Part shown: one piece after another, positions 8,582 to 16,881 of the stretch
How the letters are laid out: every line of letters starts with the position of its first letter
How positions within the stretch are numbered: the stretch's first letter is position 1
Assembly: GCF_003182255.1 (NCBI RefSeq)
Contig: NZ_QGTQ01000011.1
Location: 116,779 to 180,778 of the forward strand
Direction: 5' to 3'
DNA: 64,000 nucleotides
Source: Paenibacillus cellulosilyticus
GTDB lineage: Bacteria; Bacillota; Bacilli; Paenibacillales; Paenibacillaceae
The notes under the pieces: generated by a model
What the model was told of the DNA's origin: nothing
The model's input: only the letters and a program-made list of their open reading frames with translations
Database searches by the model: none
Program-made: the position numbers and the translations under genes

Positions 8582-8609
8582 GCACCGCGCGCGACTCCCG
8601 GCGCGGTGC
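8582..8609. terminator. GC-rich hairpin downstream of the GH31 gene
   Basis: Perfect 9-base stem GCACCGCGC/GCGCGGTGC with a 10-base loop. It lies about 50 bases past the GH31 stop but has no T run on either strand, so it may block exonucleases or belong to the palindrome array rather than act as a terminator. Confidence 0.35.
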
Positions 8610-8657
8610 TCGAAAGCCTAACGCCGCCCTAATGACCTGCCCGTTCTTTCTTGCACA

Positions 8658-10181
8658 CTAGCCCTTCCTATACCAAGGCAGCCTGCTCAGCGGCACTTCA
8701 ACAAGCACCACTCCCGGCCCTTCCACAACGCTGCCATCATCGCCGACCCATGTGCCAGACGGGAACGTAACCTCCCGCGTTCGAGCCCCCTTCTTCACTA
8801 CAGGAGCTACTAGCAAGTTGCTGCCGAGCATGAACTGGTCGATGACCGCCTCCATCCCCGCCTCTGGGAACGCATACGCCATATGCCGAAGGATCGGCTC
8901 ACCTGTTATAGCGGATTGCTTGGCCAGCTCTAAAATCTCAGGTCCAAGCTGTGCATGCAGCTTCGCCGCCTCGACACAGTACCCCAGATGCTCCTCGTCC
9001 AACACCCGCCAGGGTGCTGCAGAGAATTGCATCATCGGGAACAAGGCCGAGCACTGCGCATAACGAACGAACAACTCCGAGTCAAAGCGTGCCGACGTCA
9101 CATTCATATATTCCCCGCCGCCGATCATATCCGGGCAAATATACGCATAGCCGAGCAGCCCTTGTGCCAAACCGTCGGGAATCAACGCATCAAGTCCGTT
9201 GCCTTCCCATTCATGTCCCTTATCCTTCAACCGCTGGACGAGCGGCTGGCCTGCCAGCTTCCAGCACGCACGGTATTCGTTGAGCGGATACTTCAGTCCG
9301 ACTCTCGACCAAGCTTCACAATGTGCATTACGTGATGCGCCTGGCATATAGCTCTGATCATCCGCTTCATAGAACTCAGGATCACCCGCATCCAGCTTGA
9401 ACCCATCGATCCCATATCGCTGTTGCAGCGCATCCATCTGCGCATGAATCCACTCGACGGCTGCCGGATTCGTGCAATCGAGCACCGCACTGCAGCCGTT
9501 CCACCATTTGCGAAGGGCCGTTCTGCCCTCGCGATCCTTGAGCAAGATACCTGTTGGGTTAAGTTTGCGGAACGTTAGCGAATCTGGGCTGATGAACGGA
9601 CATAACCAAAGCATGACTTGGAAGCCCATCGCATGCAGCTCATCGACCATCTCCTTCGGATTCGGGAATCGGCCAGAATGGAACTCCCACGTACCATATG
9701 GCTCGTGCCAATTGTCATCGATCATAATAACGCCCGGAGGCATCCCATTCGCCAGCACATCCCGTGCATATTGCAGCACCTTCTCCTGCGTCGGTTCATA
9801 GAGCAGCTCGATCCACAGATTATATTGCGGCGCTGTGAATAACAGCTCCTCCGGGATGGCCGGAACCGGCGGAAAATAAGCCTTCGACGCATGAAGGTAC
9901 GCTCCCCGCAACGTGCCATGCCCTTCGCTCAAATCGATAGCCCCTGCTTCACTGCTGACGCTAAGCGTCCCCTGATCGAATTGAAACGCAAACGGCTCCT
10001 CGCTCCAAATATATCTGCCCTTACTCGACACTAGAAAAGGACAAGCCTGGTTTCCATTAAAATTGCTCGTCAAATCCACGCTGTGCAGCGACATACCGCC
10101 ATACGGCATGCTTCGGCCATCCGCGGCTCGTCCGCCCCACCAATACTCTTCCGATAATAGCTCGATAATGACTTCGTTCAT
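8658..10181 (-). CDS. GH31-family alpha-glycosidase
   Basis: A 507-residue enzyme of glycoside hydrolase family 31 that would release alpha-linked sugars from oligosaccharides. It has no signal peptide. A short N-terminal beta domain is followed by a TIM barrel: substrate-pocket motif GVIMIDDNWHEPYGTWEF (residues 150-167), catalytic nucleophile Asp264 in GFKLDAGDPEFY, and a candidate acid/base Asp351 in YICPDMIGGG. A short C-terminal beta domain follows. It is shorter than typical alpha-glucosidases of the family (700-800 residues) and resembles the compact uncharacterised branch, so specificity (glucose, xylose or galactose) is open. Start behind AAGGAGTGATAG. It is divergent from an AraC gene, a likely local regulator. 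Confidence 0.88.
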   Translation of the reverse strand: MNEVIIELLSEEYWWGGRAADGRSMPYGGMSLHSVDLTSNFNGNQACPFLVSSKGRYIWSEEPFAFQFDQGTLSVSSEAGAIDLSEGHGTLRGAYLHASKAYFPPVPAIPEELLFTAPQYNLWIELLYEPTQEKVLQYARDVLANGMPPGVIMIDDNWHEPYGTWEFHSGRFPNPKEMVDELHAMGFQVMLWLCPFISPDSLTFRKLNPTGILLKDREGRTALRKWWNGCSAVLDCTNPAAVEWIHAQMDALQQRYGIDGFKLDAGDPEFYEADDQSYMPGASRNAHCEAWSRVGLKYPLNEYRACWKLAGQPLVQRLKDKGHEWEGNGLDALIPDGLAQGLLGYAYICPDMIGGGEYMNVTSARFDSELFVRYAQCSALFPMMQFSAAPWRVLDEEHLGYCVEAAKLHAQLGPEILELAKQSAITGEPILRHMAYAFPEAGMEAVIDQFMLGSNLLVAPVVKKGARTREVTFPSGTWVGDDGSVVEGPGVVLVEVPLSRLPWYRKG

Positions 10182-10294
10182 TGACTATCACTCCTTATCT
10201 ACACCCAGCTTACAGTGAGCGGATAAGGGCGACAATCTTAATGTTGTGCTATATACTATAACAAAATTGACTTCACAGCGAGGAGGTATATCGC

Positions 10295-11167
10295 ATGCTA
10301 TCGCCTTCATCCTATGCATTCCGTACCGAAGATCGTTCCATATTGACGATCGATTCGATTGGCTGGCAGAACATTCGCAGCTCGACGTACAGCCATGATG
10401 GCCTCGAACGTCCGGACGTCGGTCATGTTATTTTTCAATATACCATTAGCGGTCAGGGCTGGATCGAGATCGATCAGCAGCGTTTTCTACTGCCGAAGGG
10501 AACCGGCTTTCTGGTGAAGGTGCCGAGCAAGCATCGCTATTACAAGGCCGAGCAAGATGAGCCGTGGGAGATCATTTGGCTCAATCTGCGTGGAGATGAA
10601 GCGGAACGGATCTGGGATCTCGTTATCGGTCAAGAAGGTCCGATTCTGAGCCGAGAGCTCGACTCTCCTGTTATTGAGGGATTCTGGAAGATCATGCGAG
10701 CCATAACCAAAGAGAAGGTGACGGATAAATATCAGCTGTCCGCCTTGGCGTATGAGTGGATGCTTACGCTCGTTCGGACGAGCCGCGAGCTCGGCAGAGA
10801 GATGAGTGCCAATTCCATTACAATGATGGAGAAAGCCAAACGTTTCATGTTGGAGCATTACGCCGAGCCGTTAACGCTGGACCTCATCGCTGATCATTGC
10901 GGGGTTAACAAGCATTATTTCTGCCGATTGTTCCAGAAGTCGGAGCACACCTCTCCTCTCGCCTACCTGCGGGACCGAAGAGTTGAAGCCGCTCTTGGCA
11001 TGCTTCGAAAGACGGATTTGCCTGTACACGAGATCGGACAGCAGTGCGGCTTCGACAGCCCCAGCTACTTCGGCAAAGTATTCCGAACGTACATGAACAT
11101 GACGCCGAAGGAGTATCGGATGAAAAAGCTGGAGTTCCCGTATGACGCGGTATTTTATGAACGGTGA
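10295..11167 (+). CDS. AraC-family regulator
   Basis: A 290-residue sugar-type AraC regulator. The N-terminal cupin part includes QYTISGQGWIEIDQQRFLLPKGTGFLVKVPSKHRYY, read across about residues 50-85, and the C-terminal part has the two helix-turn-helix motifs (DLIADHCGVNKHYFCRLFQK and SPSYFGKVFRTYMNMTPKEYR). The ATG follows GGAGG with 9 bases spacing. The divergent neighbour is the GH31 gene; the 113-base region between them probably carries both promoters, with a TATACTATAA stretch near 10252. Confidence 0.9.
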   Translation: MLSPSSYAFRTEDRSILTIDSIGWQNIRSSTYSHDGLERPDVGHVIFQYTISGQGWIEIDQQRFLLPKGTGFLVKVPSKHRYYKAEQDEPWEIIWLNLRGDEAERIWDLVIGQEGPILSRELDSPVIEGFWKIMRAITKEKVTDKYQLSALAYEWMLTLVRTSRELGREMSANSITMMEKAKRFMLEHYAEPLTLDLIADHCGVNKHYFCRLFQKSEHTSPLAYLRDRRVEAALGMLRKTDLPVHEIGQQCGFDSPSYFGKVFRTYMNMTPKEYRMKKLEFPYDAVFYER

Positions 11168-11189
11168 TTGGTGCTGGATTGAGGAAAAA

Positions 11190-11216
11190 AGCCGCATCTC
11201 GTTCAAAGACGCGGCT
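11190..11216. terminator. Terminator between convergent genes
   Basis: AGCCGC/GCGGCT stem with extra inner pairs. On the minus strand it is followed by TTTTTTCCTC, so it best fits the gene ending at 11234; it can also stop the AraC gene on the plus strand. Confidence 0.65.
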
Positions 11217-11233
11217 CTTCCTATTCCCCCTGT

Positions 11234-11704
11234 TTATCCTACTTCATATTCTCCTTTAATTACGAAGAACGAACCCCGAATCGTTCCGGCCAGCTTAGAC
11301 TTCTGCCTTGCAAACTTGAACTTCCCTAGCTCCGCTGGCACTTCCATCCCCTCGGAAAGTTTGAAGCCGACGGCCCGCTTCTTCGGATCATCGACGGTAT
11401 ACAATACGTTGATGCCAAGCCCATCCTCGTAGAAGACGAACGCCCATCTAATATTGTCCACTTGAAAAATAGACGTTTCCAACGGTTTGGCCGCAAACTC
11501 GATATTGCGTTCTTCTTTCAGCACCCGGTTCACGTAATCCAGCGTCTCTTGGCTCTCGCTCGCCGGTACAACCGCAAATTCATGCTTGTATTTGTTCATG
11601 AAATAACGGGCTTCATTGGCGCGCAGACCAGCAAGCGCTTCTGCTGCTGGCGAGGTTTCTAAACCGACTGTGGACACATTCTTGAAATCTACGATATAGG
11701 ACAT
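11234..11704 (-). CDS. Conserved hypothetical protein, 156 residues
   Basis: I do not recognise this family with confidence. It is a soluble protein with no signal peptide or membrane helix, starting MSYIVDFKNVSTVGL. It has mixed charged and hydrophobic segments and a C-terminal part that looks like beta strands (AGTIRGSFFVIKGEYEVG). It has a good ribosome binding site (GAGGAG) and lies 22 bases downstream of the DoxX-like gene on the same strand, so both are probably expressed from the operator-controlled promoter at 12207-12258. Codon use is like its neighbours. Confidence 0.75.
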   Translation of the reverse strand: MSYIVDFKNVSTVGLETSPAAEALAGLRANEARYFMNKYKHEFAVVPASESQETLDYVNRVLKEERNIEFAAKPLETSIFQVDNIRWAFVFYEDGLGINVLYTVDDPKKRAVGFKLSEGMEVPAELGKFKFARQKSKLAGTIRGSFFVIKGEYEVG

Positions 11705-11726
11705 TGTTTATCTCTCCTCTTATAAT

Positions 11727-12149
11727 TTAAAATTTACGATTCTTCGGACGCAGCGCCCACGAGGCAATATTCAATGCGGCATAGAAAAGCGGAAGGATCA
11801 GATTGAACCCGTAATCTCCATAGTCGTCAGCGAGTGCATGGGAGAAAGCCGCACCTGTCATCAGAAAGAAAATGCCGGCGTGCGCCCATTCTTTGAGCCG
11901 TGGAAAACCTGGTGCAATGATGGCTAGGACGCCAAGCAATTTCCAAGTCCCGAGAATGTTCGTGATGTACAACGGGAAACCGATATCCGTCACTAACTCG
12001 TCATTGCCCCCCAATCGCATCAACTGTCCAATGCCACTTAACGTAATCGATATTGCGAGCAGTAAGGTGACGGTCCAATAGGCAATCGTTTGTACGCGAG
12101 ACTGCGTTCCGGATCTGACGGCGTTTGCGGTAACATTCATTGTACGCAT
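11727..12149 (-). CDS. DoxX-like four-helix membrane protein
   Basis: A 140-residue inner-membrane protein with four predicted helices: IAYWTVTLLLAISITLSGIG, a second in the LGTWKLLGVLAIIAPG segment, a third around HAGIFFLMTGAAFSHAL and a fourth around LILPLFYAALNIASWAL. Order and spacing match the DoxX_2 type. Such proteins are linked to redox stress or small-molecule reduction, but the function of this branch is unknown. The ATG at 12149 follows GGAGGAG. The promoter upstream carries two operator palindromes, so it is probably repressed until a signal appears. No regulator gene lies next to it. Confidence 0.82.
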   Translation of the reverse strand: MRTMNVTANAVRSGTQSRVQTIAYWTVTLLLAISITLSGIGQLMRLGGNDELVTDIGFPLYITNILGTWKLLGVLAIIAPGFPRLKEWAHAGIFFLMTGAAFSHALADDYGDYGFNLILPLFYAALNIASWALRPKNRKF

Positions 12150-12206
12150 GCGTTTTCTCCTCCAAGCTCAATGTTTTTATAATGGCGAAATAATCGCTTT
12201 CAATAA

Positions 12207-12258
12207 GACACCATTTGGTGTCGAATTGATTATAAGACACCAAATGGTGTCCGGTCAA
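12207..12258 (-). promoter_or_regulatory. Promoter with two operators for the DoxX-like gene
   Basis: On the minus strand a -35 TTGACC (12258-12253) and a -10 TATAAT (12234-12229) are 18 bases apart. One palindrome, GACACCAAATGGTGTC (plus-strand reading, 12236-12251), fills the spacer. The second, GACACCATTTGGTGTC (12207-12222), covers the expected start point. The centres are 29 bases apart. This is what a dimeric repressor of the ArsR or MarR type would be expected to occupy. Confidence 0.8.
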
Positions 12259-12345
12259 TAGACATCATTAAAAAAGATATCGCCAATAAGAATTGGTATT
12301 TTCGAAAAACTCGAAAACTTATAAATTGTTATGCGGCAAGAAAAA

Positions 12346-12380
12346 CAAGGAAAGAGCTGCCCGCGGCAGCTCTTTCCTTG
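12346..12380 (-). terminator. Strong terminator of the TMEM175-like gene
   Basis: Perfect 16-base stem CAAGGAAAGAGCTGCC with a 3-base loop, followed on the minus strand by TTTTTCTTG. It starts 5 bases after the stop codon. Confidence 0.85.
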
Positions 12381-12385
12381 TTTGT

Positions 12386-12994
12386 TTAGTTCTCTTTATT
12401 GTGCAGGGCTTGCTCGATTCGCTTATCTGGCACGAACCAGACCACGGCAACAAGAACGAAGAAGAAGCCGGATATCCACGAACTCACATACGCAGTCAGG
12501 ACCGCGGTCAAGTAAAGCAGCGGAGATAGCTTCCCCTTCCAGTCTTTCCCTATCAATTTGACGAAATGAGGATCGTGGGAATGCTGATTGAAGATCCCGC
12601 GCTGAAGCAGCCAATACGCAGATGCCGCGAGAAGTAGAATAATGCCATACAACGCTGTTGGAGTGGCGGCAAAATGGCTGTCTCCCATCCAAGCTGTTGT
12701 GAACGGTATAAGGGACAACCAAAAGAGAAGCAGCAGGTTAAGCCACATCAACCGCCCGTTCATTGTTCGAACCATGTGCAATAGATGATGATGATTGTTC
12801 CAGTAGATGCCGATATAAACGAAACTGAATATGTAGCTAAGTATCTTAGGCCCCAGTTCGATCAATGAGTTCCAGTCATCGCCTTCTGGCACTTTAAATT
12901 CCAATACCATGATCGTAATGATGATCGCCAGTACGCCATCACTGAAGGCTTCCATCCGATTCGCTCTCAGAGTTGCTTCACCTTTTCCTCGCAT
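12386..12994 (-). CDS. TMEM175-family potassium channel-like protein
   Basis: A 202-residue membrane protein with six hydrophobic helices. The first carries the family signature RMEAFSDGVLAIIITIMVLE, with the FSDG motif at residues 17-20 that lines the pore in bacterial TMEM175 channels. Later helices include LSYIFSFVYIGIYWNNHHHL. It would form a leak-type K+ channel in the cytoplasmic membrane. The gene stands alone with its own strong terminator. The ATG at 12994 has only a weak ribosome binding site (GGGGAAAAAG). Confidence 0.88.
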   Translation of the reverse strand: MRGKGEATLRANRMEAFSDGVLAIIITIMVLEFKVPEGDDWNSLIELGPKILSYIFSFVYIGIYWNNHHHLLHMVRTMNGRLMWLNLLLLFWLSLIPFTTAWMGDSHFAATPTALYGIILLLAASAYWLLQRGIFNQHSHDPHFVKLIGKDWKGKLSPLLYLTAVLTAYVSSWISGFFFVLVAVVWFVPDKRIEQALHNKEN

Positions 12995-13056
12995 CGCGAC
13001 TTTTTCCCCTACTATAACACATTCTCAGCTCTATCCCCGACAACTATTAACACGAA

Positions 13057-14988
13057 CTACGGAAACGGATGCGGATAAGGATTAAGCTCCTCAGGTGACA
13101 GTCGGCGATTGGTGTATCCTAGTTCCATCGGTACTTCTAATACTCTGTCGAGTCCTATTAATCGGGTAAACTGGTGTCCGAACGTCATCGGAATCATTCC
13201 CGGTATTAGCACTTTTACGCAGTACAGACCGTTGCGGAGCGTCTCGCTCGATGATTGGTCGATGACAATGACTTCCAGATTCAAGTTGCGAAACACCTGC
13301 AGCACTTGCTTCAGGTCATCCGTCAAATCGTCATGCTTCAAGACGGGAACGAATTGTTCTTGGAAAGTCCGAAGAGGACGTTGTTCGTTCAACAAAAACC
13401 CGAGCCTCTCCTCCGATTGCGGCAGGCTATATAGCAGGGCATGATCCTCCATGTCCTGTACAAGGGAAGAATCATGAAACATAGCCTCTGCTTCCATTTG
13501 GCGCGCTTCCCAACGTCCCTCCATTCTTGTAATCGTGACGTCCAGCTCATGGACAGCGCTCTTGGCGGCACGGATCGGGTCTAGATGAGCTCCCGCAGCA
13601 CAGACAAGGTTCAATTTCTGATCCGCTCCTCCTTTCGCAACAGCCCAGATCCTTGGAATGCCGTGTTCCATCGTCGTGTTATACAGCTGCACCTCGTATC
13701 CAGTTACTGCTCTTACACGTTCGATCATCAGCACGAGTTCCTTGTCTTCCGATGAGCGATAATCGAGCCGAGGCACAGTCAGTCTAGCGTACCAAGTCAT
13801 CAAGAACGAATCCCGCTCCACCACTTCTAATAGGCCGTACAAGATCGCTTCCTCCAGACTCCCCCCAATCGCGCAGCCGTTAGAGGTCTCATAAACAAAA
13901 CCTCCTTCATAGCCAAAGCTGTAATAGCCCAGCCGCTCGGGCACTAGAATCGGACGTTCCTGTAGAAATGAATATCCCCAGACCCATGGCATCTCGGCGG
14001 AAGGGTCAAAAGGCACGAGGAGAAAACCCGGCCGCTCGATCTGCTCCTGTGAATGGAACCCAATCCGCGACAGATCCATTGCTGTATTTTTCAAATTGGA
14101 ATAACTGTCGTATACAACCGTTCGTTTGCCCCGGGGAGCGAAGCCGCAATATCGTTCCAATCCCTCCAGGATGGCAGCAAGCTCGCTATCTGCGTAACAA
14201 TGAGAATGACCTCCCGTCACCTCGTTGAACATGCTCGTAGGAAGGTTCGCAACGCTGCTAGCAAAAACAGATAGTAAATCTAACTGCTTGTCGTTTAACA
14301 GTCCGGTCCGACTGTCCCAATAATCTCTACGAAGAACCTTCTGCAGATCACGTATCGACCGACTGCGGTAATGGTCTCGGCTAAGCTTCATGCACGGTCT
14401 TAAGGTTATCTTAGCCGCCTCCATCGAATCATCCGGCAATTGGCTGCAAACCGGACAATTGGACTCCGGTAAGACGTAGTGAATGGTCGTTCTCAACGTA
14501 CTAAGATTAACGAAATAGATGCTGCCTTCTGCATGAGCCTCTTCACCACGAAGTACCTTAGCCACTTCCGCAGCGAGAATATATGCTAAATGTCGCAATC
14601 CCGAAGGGGACAACTCTTCCAGAGGAGGAGGAGAAAGATCAGGAAAGACCAAACTCATCAGCTCATCGTCCATCTCCTCACGGTCGCGTCCCGCCCTGGA
14701 GCGCCTTATGTCCGCACATTGGGAACAACCTGGTTGCCCCGGACGGATTAGCGGCCCTACCATTCCTTCTCCTTGGTACACGTAGCAGCATAGCCAAGGG
14801 ATACCAAGCGGCTGCAGAATCCCTTCTGCTTCTTGATGAACGGAGGCATTCCCTCCCAGCACCAACACCAATCCAGCAGGTGGCAAAGCTTCATTGAAAT
14901 CCGGTCTGCGCACGACGTGGATTCCCGCCAAATGCTTGCACACCGTATCCGCAAGCGTCCCCTCTCCAATAACCGCTACCGTTTTCAT
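13057..14988 (-). CDS. TOMM cyclodehydratase, fused E1-like and YcaO
   Basis: A 643-residue enzyme that would turn Ser and Cys side chains of a precursor peptide into oxazoline and thiazoline rings with ATP. The N-terminal part (1-195) is an E1/ThiF-like partner with the paired zinc ligands C88-SQ-C91 and C178-PV-C181. The C-terminal part (about 210-643) is a YcaO domain with the ATP-site motifs ILEGLERY (273-280) and LLEVVERD (386-393). The last residues are NPYPHPFP, a PxPxP tail that is required in peptide-cyclising YcaO enzymes and sits near the active site. This matches the fused SagC/SagD type found in Bacillus heterocycloanthracin loci. Its ATG overlaps the stop of the upstream gene in ATGA, so translation is coupled. 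No oxidase gene is nearby to make azoles from azolines. Confidence 0.9.
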   Translation of the reverse strand: MKTVAVIGEGTLADTVCKHLAGIHVVRRPDFNEALPPAGLVLVLGGNASVHQEAEGILQPLGIPWLCCYVYQGEGMVGPLIRPGQPGCSQCADIRRSRAGRDREEMDDELMSLVFPDLSPPPLEELSPSGLRHLAYILAAEVAKVLRGEEAHAEGSIYFVNLSTLRTTIHYVLPESNCPVCSQLPDDSMEAAKITLRPCMKLSRDHYRSRSIRDLQKVLRRDYWDSRTGLLNDKQLDLLSVFASSVANLPTSMFNEVTGGHSHCYADSELAAILEGLERYCGFAPRGKRTVVYDSYSNLKNTAMDLSRIGFHSQEQIERPGFLLVPFDPSAEMPWVWGYSFLQERPILVPERLGYYSFGYEGGFVYETSNGCAIGGSLEEAILYGLLEVVERDSFLMTWYARLTVPRLDYRSSEDKELVLMIERVRAVTGYEVQLYNTTMEHGIPRIWAVAKGGADQKLNLVCAAGAHLDPIRAAKSAVHELDVTITRMEGRWEARQMEAEAMFHDSSLVQDMEDHALLYSLPQSEERLGFLLNEQRPLRTFQEQFVPVLKHDDLTDDLKQVLQVFRNLNLEVIVIDQSSSETLRNGLYCVKVLIPGMIPMTFGHQFTRLIGLDRVLEVPMELGYTNRRLSPEELNPYPHPFP

Positions 14989-16517
14989 GAGGAAACCTCC
15001 TCACTTAGCATGATGCCAACTACTTCAACCGGCCCCTCTCTCAGAAAAGACTCCCACCTCAGATCGAAGACCTCCAGCCGTGTATGCTGCTGCTTCAAAA
15101 TCTGAACGGCAGATCGCACCCATAGCGCATGATCGATTGGATCACCGGAGGGAATGGTAACGCTCTGTTGCTTGGGATTATTCCAAATCACAGAAGAAAC
15201 GGAGGCCGCCTCCGTTTTCATCAAGGCATTCTTCAGCGATTGGCGAAGCGCAAGCGTCACACTAAGGCTAACGCCGCCATACCAACAATCACCCGAATGA
15301 ACCCATACGACTGGAAAGCCGAGCAGCGACTCTCCGGTTGTGATTAGAGGTTCGCCTTCTAGAATATTTAAGGCTTGCCAATAAAACTGACACTGCACGT
15401 CTTCCATTCGGGTACATTCCATGCCGTGCTTGAGAATCAGTGCTTGATGAATGGTCCGATTGCCCAACGCTCTGGATAAATAAGTACTCAGCCCGCGCCT
15501 AACGGCTTCGGCGAAGGTGAGCCCCGCTCCGATATGGATCTGTTCCTGCTGAAGTAAGAGCGATTCAGGAACTAGCTGCGGAGCCATGCGTGCCGTGTAA
15601 GATTCAAGTCCTGCAAGCGCCGACTCCCGCCGCGCCTCTGCATGCGTCAGAGCGCTGCTGACGATCGTCGGAAGAAGCCTCGAAGGCCCTTCAGACAGCG
15701 GGTCGGCAGGTTGAACGAGACACTGTGCCAGCGGGAGCTGGTTCAATGTCCCTTCCTCCCAAACGTGGAAAATGCCCGACACCTCTGAGGTTAGGCTGCT
15801 GAACCAAGAAAACCATTCCTCTGCATTAGGCTCATGCTCCGTTTCGAGGTAAAGCTCGGGATCCAGCACTGCGCGGACGGGTTCAAGTCTAGATAAGAAC
15901 GGATGAGGAAGTATCGGATGCCAACTTCCTTCTAACGTGAGGGGATTTAAGAGATAGCATTGATTTCTGCAATTGGGTTCTCCGCCCAGACGTTTATGCC
16001 ATTCATTCACGATGAGATTCGATAATAGGGTTGAGGCCGCAGCAGAGAAAGGCTGTGATTCCCAGTTCTCAGGAAAAACGGTCGAATGCACACGCCTCCA
16101 TGCAGATGCAAAGCGGCCGTCTCCTTCCGGATCCAGCAGCGGACCAACCATCCCCCTTCCTCTTAAAATCATAGCGGAGAGCAGCAGCTTCTTTTGTGCT
16201 AGGCAAGCGACCTGAAGCTTCTGGAGCTCTTCTAGGTCACCCTGCTGAGCAACATACGCAATAAAGAAATAAGGTCGAACCGCAGCCTCCCAATCCACTT
16301 CGTTGTCTTTTGCTGCTTCAAGGATATTCAGAACGGCCTCCGAATCGCTGAGCAGCGTTTGTTCCAGAGCGGTCTTGAGCTCCTCTATGTCTGTAGGCTG
16401 CGTGTTCGTTACAAGCACGGTGAGCTTGGATAAACCCGATTCATACCATGCCTGCACAAGCGCGACCAAGATTGCCCCGGAGCCAACCGCAAGCACCCCT
16501 TCACCTTGAGAAAACAT
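14985..16517 (-). CDS. ThiF-like thiazole-bacteriocin maturation protein
   Basis: A 510-residue protein that resembles the 'thiazole-containing bacteriocin maturation' proteins of Bacillus. The N-terminus has an E1/Rossmann-like start (VLAVGSGAILVALVQAW, glycines 12 and 14) but no clear adenylation motif, so it is probably a docking scaffold for precursor peptide. The central part contains a segment ALTHAEARRESALAGLESY (about residue 285-305) that looks like the first YcaO ATP motif in degraded form. A likely role is to hand the peptide to the fused cyclodehydratase. Start behind GGAGG with 7 bases spacing. Upstream on the minus strand CATAGCTTA (16565-16557) could be a mother-cell sigma-K-type -10. 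It starts 223 bases from the divergent peptide gene. Confidence 0.8.
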   Translation of the reverse strand: MFSQGEGVLAVGSGAILVALVQAWYESGLSKLTVLVTNTQPTDIEELKTALEQTLLSDSEAVLNILEAAKDNEVDWEAAVRPYFFIAYVAQQGDLEELQKLQVACLAQKKLLLSAMILRGRGMVGPLLDPEGDGRFASAWRRVHSTVFPENWESQPFSAAASTLLSNLIVNEWHKRLGGEPNCRNQCYLLNPLTLEGSWHPILPHPFLSRLEPVRAVLDPELYLETEHEPNAEEWFSWFSSLTSEVSGIFHVWEEGTLNQLPLAQCLVQPADPLSEGPSRLLPTIVSSALTHAEARRESALAGLESYTARMAPQLVPESLLLQQEQIHIGAGLTFAEAVRRGLSTYLSRALGNRTIHQALILKHGMECTRMEDVQCQFYWQALNILEGEPLITTGESLLGFPVVWVHSGDCWYGGVSLSVTLALRQSLKNALMKTEAASVSSVIWNNPKQQSVTIPSGDPIDHALWVRSAVQILKQQHTRLEVFDLRWESFLREGPVEVVGIMLSEEVSS

Positions 16518-16556
16518 CCGTTAACCTCCGTCCCTTGCGTGACACGCTTATGAAGT

Positions 16557-16565
16557 TAAGCTATG
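16557..16565 (-). promoter_or_regulatory. Possible sporulation -10 for the TOMM enzymes
   Basis: Minus-strand CATAGCTTA fits the sigma-K -10 pattern CATAnnnTA and would give a leader of about 33 bases. I find no convincing AC -35 at the right spacing, so this is weak. Confidence 0.3.
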
Positions 16566-16702
16566 ACGCCCCTCTTTGTCTCATTACGTGAGTGAGTGAA
16601 GTGATGCTTAGTAGGAATTGGTTAACTGGCAGCTTGTCACAACGAATAATCCCTTACGTTCACCCAATTTCATGTGTGCCCGGTCCACGATCAGCTTGAA
16701 CT

Positions 16703-16710
16703 CATACAAT
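16703..16710 (+). promoter_or_regulatory. Possible sigma-E-type -10 of the Ser-Cys peptide gene
   Basis: CATACAAT matches the Bacillus sigma-E -10 consensus exactly and lies 15 bases before the AAGGGAGG ribosome binding site. The expected -35 region (near 16684) is poor. A sporulation promoter would fit the YjcZ-like peptide. Confidence 0.4.
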
Positions 16711-16740
16711 GCTTCTGAAGCAAGAAGGGAGGAAAACAAA

Positions 16741-16869
16741 ATGGGAGGATATTTAGGTGGTGTAGGCAGCTGTAGCTGTAGTTGCAGCTGTATTGGTGGA
16801 TTTTCATCTATCGGTGTAATTCTCGTACTTTTCATCCTGCTGGTCATTGTTCTTCGCGCCATTATCTAA
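16741..16869 (+). CDS. Ser-Cys repeat peptide, putative TOMM precursor
   Basis: A 42-residue peptide. It begins MGGYLGGVG, continues with SCSCSCSC at residues 10-17 (codons 16768-16791), then IGGFSSIG and a hydrophobic membrane-spanning tail ending VIVLRAII. The tail (GVILVLFILLVIV) closely resembles YjcZ-type tiny sporulation membrane peptides. The four alternating Ser-Cys pairs are the ideal substrate for a YcaO cyclodehydratase, which would make alternating oxazole and thiazole rings. The genes for such an enzyme are divergent, 223 bases away. The start is fixed by AAGGGAGG (16725-16732) 8 bases upstream; the frame is open back to 16618 but the TTG there has no good site. If the short start is right, the peptide has almost no leader. 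It could instead be an ordinary Cys-rich YjcZ peptide unrelated to its neighbours. Confidence 0.8.
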   Translation: MGGYLGGVGSCSCSCSCIGGFSSIGVILVLFILLVIVLRAII

Positions 16870-16881
16870 TATAACGTACAA

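Noticed and set aside
8368..8609. CRISPR array
   Set aside because: The repeats are palindromes of varying length and spacing with no constant repeat and unique spacers, and no cas genes are present. No CRISPR, prophage or insertion sequence was seen in the window.
8302..8621. Two overlapping frames of 65-72 codons across the palindromes
   Set aside because: They follow the repeat sequence, have no ribosome binding site and resemble no protein; the palindromes explain the open frames.
16618..16740. Longer N-terminal part of the Ser-Cys peptide from TTG 16618, which could be a leader
   Set aside because: The frame is open, but the TTG has no ribosome binding site while the ATG at 16741 has a perfect one. 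Kept only as a possibility in the findings.
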